64,000 nt of DNA from JBMNMU01 sp050953505 (GTDB taxonomy: Bacteria; Bacillota; Clostridia; Peptostreptococcales; Anaerovoracaceae), in contig JBMNMU010000001.1 in assembly GCA_050953505.1 (NCBI GenBank), forward strand, positions 1,240,001 through 1,304,000. The letters run 5' to 3'. Position 1 is the stretch's first letter. Every line of letters starts with the position of its first letter. The position numbers were made by a program, and so were the translations under genes. Below, piece after piece: positions 16,981 to 24,089 of the stretch. The notes beneath the pieces were generated by a model that was not told where the DNA came from, searched no databases, and was given only the letters and a program-made list of their open reading frames with translations.

Positions 16981-17673
16981 TTACATAAATATTTGTAGCA
17001 TTTCTTTTTGCTGTATAAAGTATGCTACATAAATAAAGTTAACAAATATAATCAGTACATTTAAAACTACAGGGAAATATATTAATTCGCTGATTATTTC
17101 ATCCCTCCTCCTTTGGTTAGTGATTCTTGCTTCCTTCATGCTTTTTTCGTAAGACAGCAAGGTTTCAGATAAATCTGAAGGCGGAATCTCATCCCATTGA
17201 ATTAATAATCTTGCATAGTCTTTACTAAAAGGGGTTTCAATATTTAAATAAAAGTTTTCTAATGCTTCTACCTTTTTATTCAAATGAAGTAGACTTAGCA
17301 TATTGATGTAGGCTGGTTGTAATAAACCCTGTTGTTCCGATAGCTTTTGGATAACATAATCAGCGCCAGTATTTCTTCCTTTTTCAATAGAGGCAAGATT
17401 CCTTAGAAATGTAATACCTTCAAAAATTTCTCTGTCCATTTTCTCCATTCTGTTTTTCTTAGCTATCAGGATAATATGGGAGATGACTTTAAGTTGTTTA
17501 AGATAGCTGAAAAAATCTACACCACTTTCTTTTAGAATATTTTTTATATCTTTATTTCTAATAGCTACTCTATGGCGAAGACTCCATCTCCTGTCCCTAC
17601 TGATTTTTATAAGAGAAATTCCAATGGTACATGTTATAACCAGGCAGATGTAAATAGTAAGGCTTAGCGTCAA
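16981..17673 (-). CDS. TadC-like membrane platform protein
   Basis: A 230-residue integral membrane protein with an N-terminal hydrophobic segment (about 3-22) and a C-terminal one (about 200-220, LIYFPVVLNVLIIFVNFIYVAYF). The region between is helical, as in type II secretion F/TadC platform proteins. It follows tadB by 11 nt, and TadB/TadC pairs are the normal arrangement. Sequence similarity is weak, so the call leans on gene order. Confidence 0.6.
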   Translation of the reverse strand: MTLSLTIYICLVITCTIGISLIKISRDRRWSLRHRVAIRNKDIKNILKESGVDFFSYLKQLKVISHIILIAKKNRMEKMDREIFEGITFLRNLASIEKGRNTGADYVIQKLSEQQGLLQPAYINMLSLLHLNKKVEALENFYLNIETPFSKDYARLLIQWDEIPPSDLSETLLSYEKSMKEARITNQRRRDEIISELIYFPVVLNVLIIFVNFIYVAYFIQQKEMLQIFM

Positions 17674-17684
17674 TTTATCACCCC

Positions 17685-18644
17685 CTAATAATCAAATCGC
17701 TGATTGTTTACAATTTCAATAATTATTAAGTTGACTAAAAACAAGAATATAATTAAAAGCAAAAGTAAAAAGCCTTGAGAGGTGTATAACTGATTCCGAA
17801 CAATTTGTGTAAAAGGAATATCAAGATAGTAGAAAGACATGATCATTGTGCCGAAGTATAATAATGGAACTAAGAATATTACTATCCTCAACGCTTCCGA
17901 ATTTAGGCGTTTACGCTCTTCTGCCATAGCCCTTGCCTCCCTAAGTTGAATCAATATATCTTCAAGAGCAAGGTTTACATTAGTACCTTCTTCTGCAGAT
18001 ATTCTAATATTGTTAGCGAGCATTCTACTCCAATTCGTATTTAACCCGTAGGAAAAACCGTAAGTGGCCTCCCTAATTACAGCTTTATCACCAGTATTTC
18101 TGATAGAAATCAACAATTTAAATAACAATTTTTTGCTAACCTTTATTCCTGTTGATGTTAATATCACCTTCTCAATGGTGCGGTAAATGTTATGATTACA
18201 GATCCTATACTGGCTTAGAAATTCTGAAATCAAAGCTTCTCCTTCATAGCTCCCTTTTCTCCTAAGAGTTTCCAACCTTACCCTAAGCATCAAATATGGC
18301 ATGCTGCAGACCAATGTAGCTATGATGAGAGAGGAAGACCATGATACATTCTGGGTTCCTATCAACATTAAACCTAAATATATTCCTCCTGTAGCAAATA
18401 GAAAATGTTTAGGTTCTATAGGATTTTTCATAGAAACAGATAATAGCCTCCTAAGATGCTGCTCCAACTTGGTTTCACCTCTTAGCTCTTTCTTTCGAGC
18501 AGCTAGACGGTTTTTCATTTTAATCCTTTGATATATATTTTTTATTTCATCAAAATAAAGCATCGTAAATCCTGTTAGGAATATAGCATATAATACAAAT
18601 GATACTATTATGTTTGTTAAATCAGATATTTGTACATTTTGCAT
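17685..18644 (-). CDS. TadB-like type II secretion F-domain protein
   Basis: A 319-residue platform protein. There is an N-terminal membrane helix (about 10-30), a basic cytoplasmic region, two helices near residues 85-120, the T2SF-like helical domain (about 140-250, with AEEGTNVNLALEDILIQLREARAMAEERKRLN), and two C-terminal helices ending NLIIIEIVNNQRF. The E-E-G-x-N and R-x-x-A-E-E-R-K features match TadB. It anchors the motor ATPase CpaF/TadA at the membrane in this family. Confidence 0.72.
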   Translation of the reverse strand: MQNVQISDLTNIIVSFVLYAIFLTGFTMLYFDEIKNIYQRIKMKNRLAARKKELRGETKLEQHLRRLLSVSMKNPIEPKHFLFATGGIYLGLMLIGTQNVSWSSSLIIATLVCSMPYLMLRVRLETLRRKGSYEGEALISEFLSQYRICNHNIYRTIEKVILTSTGIKVSKKLLFKLLISIRNTGDKAVIREATYGFSYGLNTNWSRMLANNIRISAEEGTNVNLALEDILIQLREARAMAEERKRLNSEALRIVIFLVPLLYFGTMIMSFYYLDIPFTQIVRNQLYTSQGFLLLLLIIFLFLVNLIIIEIVNNQRFDY

Positions 18645-18684
18645 CTTACCTCGCCTCCTTCCTCTTCACATACTTTAGATCCTA

Positions 18685-20046
18685 TTAACAGATAGAAAGC
18701 TTTTCTAATTCCTTTATAAATAATTGAAATTTCTCAGGATTTTCTTCTTCCCCCAGAACATGCTTGTCTTTACTCATTATATAACTCCATGTCCAGCAGT
18801 CGTTTTTATAATCATAGCTACAAATCTGCTGCAAGGAAATACGGCCTGTTAACCTATCAAAGGTCATTTCATGAATGCTTTTTAAGCGCTTTTTATTTTT
18901 AGTTTTAAGCTGTACAAAGTGAAAGATATAATCAAAGCTACTTGCAACCTTTTTGGCTGTTGCATCTAGGTCTCCACCCACACTTTTTACGATTTCACTG
19001 GCTACATCATAAGGAAAGTCTAAAGGCTCTCTAGTGTGAAAAGTTATCTTCATCCTCTTCGTCCCTTTACTGGCGATTCTAATAGCAGTATCTAAGGCAA
19101 CGCCGTCTCTGGCCTCAGCCAAGATAAAGTAATCTGCATCACTTCTTAATAAATTCTTAGAAATGGTTTTCATTTTATCATTGTCTGCAATGAGTTGGAG
19201 AATCGGCGCTTCAGGCATCAGCTTATGTAAAGGAATTTCCGGGTCCGTTTCCACCATTACTCCTTCCAGGTTTCCATCTTCATAGCTTTGCCAAGTGGAC
19301 AAGAAGGTTGTTTTAGCAGATCTTACTGCGCCTGTGAAAGCAACGTTAAACCCTACGCTAGCCATGGAACTAAAAAGTGATATTGCTTCCTTAGGGATAG
19401 TCCCTCTTCGTGCCTGCTCTTCAAAGTCGTAAGTAGGTATAATATATCGTCGTAAAATAATTGAATCCTGCCCTTTCTTGCTCATAGCTCCGCCAAATAT
19501 GGTAACTCGTGTACCATCCAAAAGATATATTTCATGAAAATCTTTATCCAATCTTTCTTCAGGTGTAAGTAGCAGAAAAGCTCTTATTAGCTGTTCCCTA
19601 CGTTCCTTGGAAATTTTCTGCGGCATTAACTTCATTTGTCCATCTGCCAAATAGTAAATTCGATCTCCAATTATTTTTGCAGAGCTACTATTTATATATT
19701 GAGGCGAAAACCATTCAGCAATCCCTGCCATACCCCATATTTCATGATAAATTCCATCTTCAAGGCTCGTGTACCAATCAGGATAAGGCGTTGCTTCATA
19801 TCCGTGTTTAATAATATATTCACGGATTCTGCTTAAAAAATAAGCAACTTCTTTTTCGTAACCAATAATTGCCTTCTTTTGGATCGTTAAAGCTGACTCT
19901 ACACTTTCCCTGCCTTCCTCCCATTCTCGAAGGAAGCTTTCGTTTACTTTATGGCATAATTTAAGGAAATTTACAGCTTTATTGTTATTGTTGACGGTTG
20001 ATTTGTTATTTAATTTTAGATAGGAATCGATATAGAATTTTTCCAT
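18685..20046 (-). CDS. cpaF: CpaF/TadA-like secretion ATPase
   Basis: A 453-residue motor ATPase of the type II/IV secretion (CpaF, VirB11-like) family. A helical N-terminal part leads to the RecA-like core: P-loop GAVRSAKTTFLST (about 239), VETDPEIPL (Asp box), Walker B region YFILAEARDGVALDTAIR and His box THFHT-like ITFHTREPLDFP. The P-loop has Ala in place of the usual second Gly before Lys. The start at 20046 follows AAAGGGGAAATTCAA; the frame is open 30 codons further upstream, but that would overlap cpaE more deeply. It powers pilus assembly or secretion in this family. Confidence 0.8.
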   Translation of the reverse strand: MEKFYIDSYLKLNNKSTVNNNNKAVNFLKLCHKVNESFLREWEEGRESVESALTIQKKAIIGYEKEVAYFLSRIREYIIKHGYEATPYPDWYTSLEDGIYHEIWGMAGIAEWFSPQYINSSSAKIIGDRIYYLADGQMKLMPQKISKERREQLIRAFLLLTPEERLDKDFHEIYLLDGTRVTIFGGAMSKKGQDSIILRRYIIPTYDFEEQARRGTIPKEAISLFSSMASVGFNVAFTGAVRSAKTTFLSTWQSYEDGNLEGVMVETDPEIPLHKLMPEAPILQLIADNDKMKTISKNLLRSDADYFILAEARDGVALDTAIRIASKGTKRMKITFHTREPLDFPYDVASEIVKSVGGDLDATAKKVASSFDYIFHFVQLKTKNKKRLKSIHEMTFDRLTGRISLQQICSYDYKNDCWTWSYIMSKDKHVLGEEENPEKFQLFIKELEKLSIC

Positions 20047-20806
20047 TTGAATTTCCCCTTTGATTGATTTCGCTGTATCCAGACTCAAGTAATATGCTAT
20101 TTGACAACTCCATAATATCCCGAGTAAACAGATCATTTTTATAATCCATAAGAGACTTGTAATCCATCTCTGCCATTCTAGAGTATCTGGAATAATCTAC
20201 CTTATAAACCAATTGCCGGGAGATATCTAACCTTTCCTTTATATAGGCTAAGGAGTAGGGATCTACATCCTGGTACTTGTTTAAAATATAATAAGACATG
20301 CTTATGCCCAATCCGTTATAAACTTCTTTCGTTTTTTCAAACCGTCTTAGTGCTGTTTCCTGCTGGGTTAAAATAAGGAAAATTTTCTTTGCTTCTGTTA
20401 AAGCACCTACTGCAAGCCCATTATCAATTCTATTTCCCGCATCTACAATAATCATGTCAAATTCTTTTGCAACAGTTTCCAAAAGATATTTCGCTGTATC
20501 TGGAAAATAGTAACGCTCTTCCATTTCATTTGAAACCCCCGCCAATCGGTATAGATTGTCCGAGTATAAGCATTTTTTAATGAAATCCTTTTCATTAATC
20601 ATATGATTATCCAAATGCATCTTAAAAGTATCAATTGAAGGGGGATCCTCCCTGACGTATTCTGTACTTATTCTCCCGTTTAACGAAGCCATCAAAATCT
20701 TTAGATCTCTCTTTTCCCGTGATATCATCTCTGCTACAGATTGAGCTAGCATAGTTGTTCCAACTTTAGAATCTGTACCATGAAATACATAAAGATTATC
20801 AATCAA
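20006..20806 (-). CDS. cpaE: CpaE/TadZ-like ParA-type ATPase
   Basis: A ~266-residue MinD/ParA-fold protein. The N-terminal nucleotide loop HGTDSKVGTTMLAQS is degenerate, with Thr where the P-loop Lys is expected; several CpaE/TadZ proteins have such atypical loops. DMIIVDAGNRIDNG is the Walker B-like strand, and KKIFLILTQQETALRRFEK follows. A TTG start at 20806 behind AAAGGAG is chosen; it overlaps the cpaB stop. TadZ proteins locate Tad machinery at poles. The gene order cpaB-cpaE-cpaF supports the call. Confidence 0.7.
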   Translation of the reverse strand: MIDNLYVFHGTDSKVGTTMLAQSVAEMISREKRDLKILMASLNGRISTEYVREDPPSIDTFKMHLDNHMINEKDFIKKCLYSDNLYRLAGVSNEMEERYYFPDTAKYLLETVAKEFDMIIVDAGNRIDNGLAVGALTEAKKIFLILTQQETALRRFEKTKEVYNGLGISMSYYILNKYQDVDPYSLAYIKERLDISRQLVYKVDYSRYSRMAEMDYKSLMDYKNDLFTRDIMELSNSILLESGYSEINQRGNSNGKILYRFLSKIK

Positions 20807-21458
20807 TACTACCACTCCTTTGCACAATCATTAATGATGGGGAAAGCTCTTCCTGTATACTGTTCATGATTTCCTGATATTGATTTAAGGTTGCAACAAT
20901 TTCAATATGGTCTATTTGAGAAGTGCCATCCTGTCTGCTAAGAATCCCTTCAGTTTTATGGGTATACTCATCGCCTACATTCTTTACTTCTCTTTCTGAT
21001 ACATCCTTTACAAAGGCCACCCTGTAGAACCCTAAGCTAATATTTTTATTAACATTGATAATCTCTACCTCGTCCCCGCTTCGCAACGAACTACTTCTCA
21101 TGAATATCCACTCATTTTTAATAACATAAATAGACTGAGTTGACTTTAAAGAAGATTTTTCTTTCATAAAAAACCTAGTAGATATTTGATGTTTCTTCAA
21201 GATATGCTGATTAGAGATCTTGCCAATCAATCTGTTTCTCTCACTGGGGCTGAGGGCTGCTTCGATTATATGGTCCTTGGGTATTTTCATCGTGGTTAAC
21301 ATGTGCTGCGTCAACCTTTCTCCTGGTTGAATATCAACCTTTGCGACGATGACTTCCTCTGTTAAGAGCACATCCCTGCCCTTTATCTCCCAGAATAAGA
21401 GCCCGCCTATAGCTAAAGTAATTAATAAAACCCCTGCAATAAATTTCAATCTTTTCAA
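20799..21458 (-). CDS. cpaB: CpaB/RcpC-like pilus assembly protein with SAF domain
   Basis: A 219-residue protein with a single N-terminal membrane segment (about 7-24) followed by a SAF/CpaB domain: VAKVDIQPGERLTQHMLTTM and KIPKDHIIEAAL. The domain continues with a strand-rich region containing LRSGDEVEII. CpaB proteins are periplasmic or wall-side partners of the Tad secretin or pore. There is no secretin gene here, as expected for a Gram-positive. It is the first gene of the Tad-like operon, with a consensus promoter ~180 nt upstream. Confidence 0.75.
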   Translation of the reverse strand: MKRLKFIAGVLLITLAIGGLLFWEIKGRDVLLTEEVIVAKVDIQPGERLTQHMLTTMKIPKDHIIEAALSPSERNRLIGKISNQHILKKHQISTRFFMKEKSSLKSTQSIYVIKNEWIFMRSSSLRSGDEVEIINVNKNISLGFYRVAFVKDVSEREVKNVGDEYTHKTEGILSRQDGTSQIDHIEIVATLNQYQEIMNSIQEELSPSLMIVQRSGSID

Positions 21459-21481
21459 TATTTCACTCCTTTATTATGAGG

Positions 21482-21592
21482 TGAACGATGTGTAGTGTGG
21501 CGAGGTGTGTACGTGTAGTGTTGCGTGGAACGTGGAGCGTGGGGTATGGGGTGGTGTGTACGGTGTAGTGTTGCGTGGAGCGTGGGATATGG
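21482..21592 (-). promoter_or_regulatory. C-rich, G-poor leader of the Tad-like operon (rut-like)
   Basis: The + strand is almost free of C and made of two imperfect ~41-46-bp direct repeats sharing TGTAGTGTTGCGTGGA and GTGTGTACG. The minus-strand transcript of the leader is therefore C- and A-rich and nearly G-free, in an otherwise AT-rich genome. This is the composition of a Rho utilisation site. It sits between the promoter and cpaB. Confidence 0.4.
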
Positions 21593-21597
21593 TCTGT

Positions 21598-21632
21598 ATA
21601 ATTTGTAAATATTATATTTATTTACAAATTAT
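21598..21632. promoter_or_regulatory. Perfect 14-bp inverted repeat at the Tad transcription start
   Basis: ATAATTTGTAAATA and its exact complement are separated by 7 bp. The repeat lies immediately downstream of the -10 box at 21640-21645, covering the expected +1 to +35. It could be a repressor operator or a 5'-terminal mRNA hairpin. Confidence 0.6.
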
Positions 21633-21639
21633 GTCTTTC

Positions 21640-21668
21640 ATTATAAGGTATATTCCATTTTTTGTCAA
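21640..21668 (-). promoter_or_regulatory. Consensus promoter of the Tad-like operon
   Basis: On the minus strand a perfect TTGACA, 17 bp, and a perfect TATAAT. It directs transcription toward cpaB with a leader of about 175 nt. Such a fully consensus promoter normally needs repression; the palindrome at +1 is a candidate site. Confidence 0.75.
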
Positions 21669-21699
21669 TAAATATAATCTAACATTTTGCGAATTATTA

Positions 21700-22131
21700 T
21701 GGTTCCTACACTATAGGTGTTCTGAGAGAGGTTCTGTAGGAATATTAACCAAAATTCCTACAAGTTTAGGGGAAAGTTCGAAAAGTGTAGGAAGACCACT
21801 AAAAGGTTTCCTATATTTTCCTTGTATTACAGCTAAAATTGTATGAAAAATCTTAGAAATTCCTACTAAAATAGGTGAAAAATATAAAAAGTGCAGGAAT
21901 AATTAAGAGAAAATTCCTGCATTTTCCCTGATTTCTGGCTAAATTGTAGGAAAAACGTCCAAGACTCCTACAAAAAGAGATGAGATATAGAAAAAGGGTA
22001 GGAAAGGTGAAGAGAGAGTTCCTACATTCTCCCTGTTTCTGGCTGAATTGTAGGAAAAAAGTTCAATAGCCTACTAGAAGGGGGGGAAAAATTGAATAAG
22101 TGTAGGAAAAAAGTTAAATAAAAAATTGGCA
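21700..22131. repeat. Degenerate ~105-bp tandem repeat array
   Basis: Units start at 21755, 21860, 21965 and 22068 (periods 105, 105, 103), with a partial unit before (from 21700) and a truncated one at the end. Each begins with (T/C)TCCTAC and contains a GTGTAGGAA-type motif, an inverted TTCCTACA about 14-22 bp later, then CTGGCT and TTGTAGGAA. The arms co-vary: unit two has GTGCAGGAA with TTCCTGCA, where the others have T/A. There is no sustained reading frame. It lies just upstream of the Tad promoter. Function unknown. Confidence 0.75.
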
Positions 22132-22173
22132 GATAAGCTTTACCTTACCTACCAAAAAAATATCTTATATGTT

Positions 22174-22332
22174 ATTTTACAAGAACTCTGCCACACATTT
22201 GTAAGAGAGCCAATTAAAGGCTTTATAAATAATGGGCTCTATAATAAATGTTGGGGGTATTTGAGAAAGAATCGGACGCTCCAACATTTCATTATTTGAA
22301 AAGTAGAGCATAAATAAAAGCTCTTGTAAAAT
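22174..22332. other. Foldable intergenic element between rpe and the Tad cluster
   Basis: Outer 11-bp perfect arms ATTTTACAAGA (22174-22184) and TCTTGTAAAAT (22322-22332) enclose AGAGCC/GGCTCT (22206-22211/22235-22240), AAATGTTGG/CCAACATTT (22246-22254/22281-22289) and AGAGC/GCTCT (22305-22309/22320-22324). It could be a structured RNA or a small inverted-repeat element. No known riboswitch was recognised. Confidence 0.4.
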
Positions 22333-22394
22333 GGAGTTACTTAGACAGCATTTAAAACTGGGTCCAGCAAAATACTCTGATTTTGTTTTACAAA

Positions 22395-23048
22395 CTATCT
22401 AATCTTATTCAAAAACTCAGCGACTCGTGCCTTAACATCCGCTGCGCCAAACACCGAAGATCCGGCAACAACCACATTCACGCCAGCATTTATTACTTCT
22501 TCTACATTATCTAATGTAATGCCTCCGTCAATTTCAATTTCAAGCATTGGGTTTCTTTCATCCTTTAGTCTTTTTAATTCCTTAATCTTATCCATTACAG
22601 CTGGGATAAACTTCTGACCTCCAAATCCAGGATTCACTGACATCAAAAGTACCATATCCAGGTCCTCAATGACATATTCCAAGATAGAAATCGGTGTTGC
22701 TGGATTCAAGGATACCCCTGCCTTAACACCTAAAGACTTTATATGTTGAATGGTCCTATGCAAATGAACACAGGCCTCTGCATGGACTGTTATAAATTCA
22801 GTATTTTCTGTAATAAAATCCTCCATATATTGATCTGGATTCTCTATCATAAGGTGTACGTCAAAGGGAAGCTTGGTTTTCCCTAGCAGACTTTTCATAA
22901 CCGCAGCACCAAAACTAATGTTAGGCACAAAATGGCCATCCATAACGTCTACATGAATGAGGTGAGCACCAGCCTCTTCTATAAGGCGTACATCCTCTCC
23001 TAGCTTGGAAAAATCTGCGGATAATATTGATGGTGCAAGTCTGTTCAT
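22395..23048 (-). CDS. rpe: Ribulose-phosphate 3-epimerase
   Basis: Interconverts ribulose-5-phosphate and xylulose-5-phosphate in the pentose phosphate pathway; 217 residues, TIM barrel of normal length. Visible signatures are LAPSILSADFSKLGEDV, HVDVMDGHFVPNISFG (metal ligands His and Asp), DVHLMI(E)NP, VNPGFGGQKFI and EIDGGITLDNV. Strong AAGGAGAT start. It is the last gene of the prkC-rsgA-rpe run, 174 nt after rsgA. Confidence 0.96.
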   Translation of the reverse strand: MNRLAPSILSADFSKLGEDVRLIEEAGAHLIHVDVMDGHFVPNISFGAAVMKSLLGKTKLPFDVHLMIENPDQYMEDFITENTEFITVHAEACVHLHRTIQHIKSLGVKAGVSLNPATPISILEYVIEDLDMVLLMSVNPGFGGQKFIPAVMDKIKELKRLKDERNPMLEIEIDGGITLDNVEEVINAGVNVVVAGSSVFGAADVKARVAEFLNKIR

Positions 23049-23222
23049 TTTATCTCCTTTTTTAATTTACTTTTTTCTTATAGTCATATAATTCATGTAC
23101 TAAATCTGGCTTATGAGTTTTTATTTACTCTTTCAACTCTTAGTAAGGAGTATCGAAACCTAAAGAGACAAAGAAACCTAGTTTCCATTTACTTTTTCAA
23201 AGGCCTGGTCTAAATATTATAA

Positions 23223-24089
23223 TTAATATTTCTTTCTTTCTTTAATCTCCATATATTGGCTGACATAGGACTGATACCTGGATGAATGAATTTCTCCTGC
23301 TTGGACAGCATCTCTTATTACACATTGAGGCTCCTTGAGGTGCCGGCAGTTATCATATTTACAATTGCCCTGTCGTTTTACTATTTCAGGATAAAGAAAC
23401 TGTAACTCATCTTCCTCTGCCTCTAATATATCGAAGGAAGTAAATCCCGGGGTATCAAATAGCATGCCGCCATAATCCATTTGAAAGATTTCCACATGCC
23501 TAGTGGTATGCTTTCCTCTTTTTGTTTTCTCGCTAACCTTGCCGGTTTCCACAGAAAGACCCTTTTGAAGCGCATTCAATATAGTAGATTTTCCAACACC
23601 AGAAGGCCCTGCTAACGCAACCTTTTTCTCTTTTAAAAGCTTAGGTAGTTCTTCTATTCCTTCACCTGTTTTGCTGCTTACACAAACTACAGTGTAAATA
23701 TCCTGGTAAATTTCTTTAATTCTTTCTACTTTCTTTTGGGAAACCAAATCCATTTTATTAATACAAAGTATTGCCTCTGTATGATTTTTCTCAGCCATTA
23801 CAAAAAACCTGTCGATGACCTCGAAATTGGGTTCCGGGTGTGCTGCCGCTGCCACTATGACAAAACAGTCTACATTTGCGATAGGTGGCCTGATAAACAC
23901 ATTTTTCCTAGGAAATATTTGATTAATCATGGCATCGCCATCTTCTATCAATTCTATGCTGACCTCGTCTCCCACATATGGCACCGTACCATCTTTTTTG
24001 AAGATGCCTCTAGCCTTACATTGGTAGGTCTGCTCCCCTACTTTCACATAGTAAAAGCCTCCGATACCCTTTACGATAAGTCCCCTCAT
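23223..24089 (-). CDS. rsgA: Ribosome small subunit GTPase RsgA
   Basis: Late 30S-subunit maturation GTPase, 288 residues. An N-terminal OB fold (1-65) precedes a circularly permuted GTPase domain: G4 NKMDLV (about 110) comes before G1 GPSGVGKST (about 160) and G3 DTPGF (about 214). A zinc knuckle with CKYDNCRHLKEPQC completes it. The start codon overlaps the prkC stop (ATGA), so the genes are translationally coupled, as in many Firmicutes. Confidence 0.95.
   Translation of the reverse strand: MRGLIVKGIGGFYYVKVGEQTYQCKARGIFKKDGTVPYVGDEVSIELIEDGDAMINQIFPRKNVFIRPPIANVDCFVIVAAAAHPEPNFEVIDRFFVMAEKNHTEAILCINKMDLVSQKKVERIKEIYQDIYTVVCVSSKTGEGIEELPKLLKEKKVALAGPSGVGKSTILNALQKGLSVETGKVSEKTKRGKHTTRHVEIFQMDYGGMLFDTPGFTSFDILEAEEDELQFLYPEIVKRQGNCKYDNCRHLKEPQCVIRDAVQAGEIHSSRYQSYVSQYMEIKERKKY

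Noticed and set aside
21505..21846. 113-codon + strand ORF over the leader and repeat array
   Set aside because: It crosses a promoter, a palindrome and repeat units with no ribosome site, and its composition follows the repeats rather than codon use.
21700..22131. CRISPR array
   Set aside because: Units are ~105 bp and diverged throughout, with no short identical repeats separated by unique spacers, and no cas genes are nearby.
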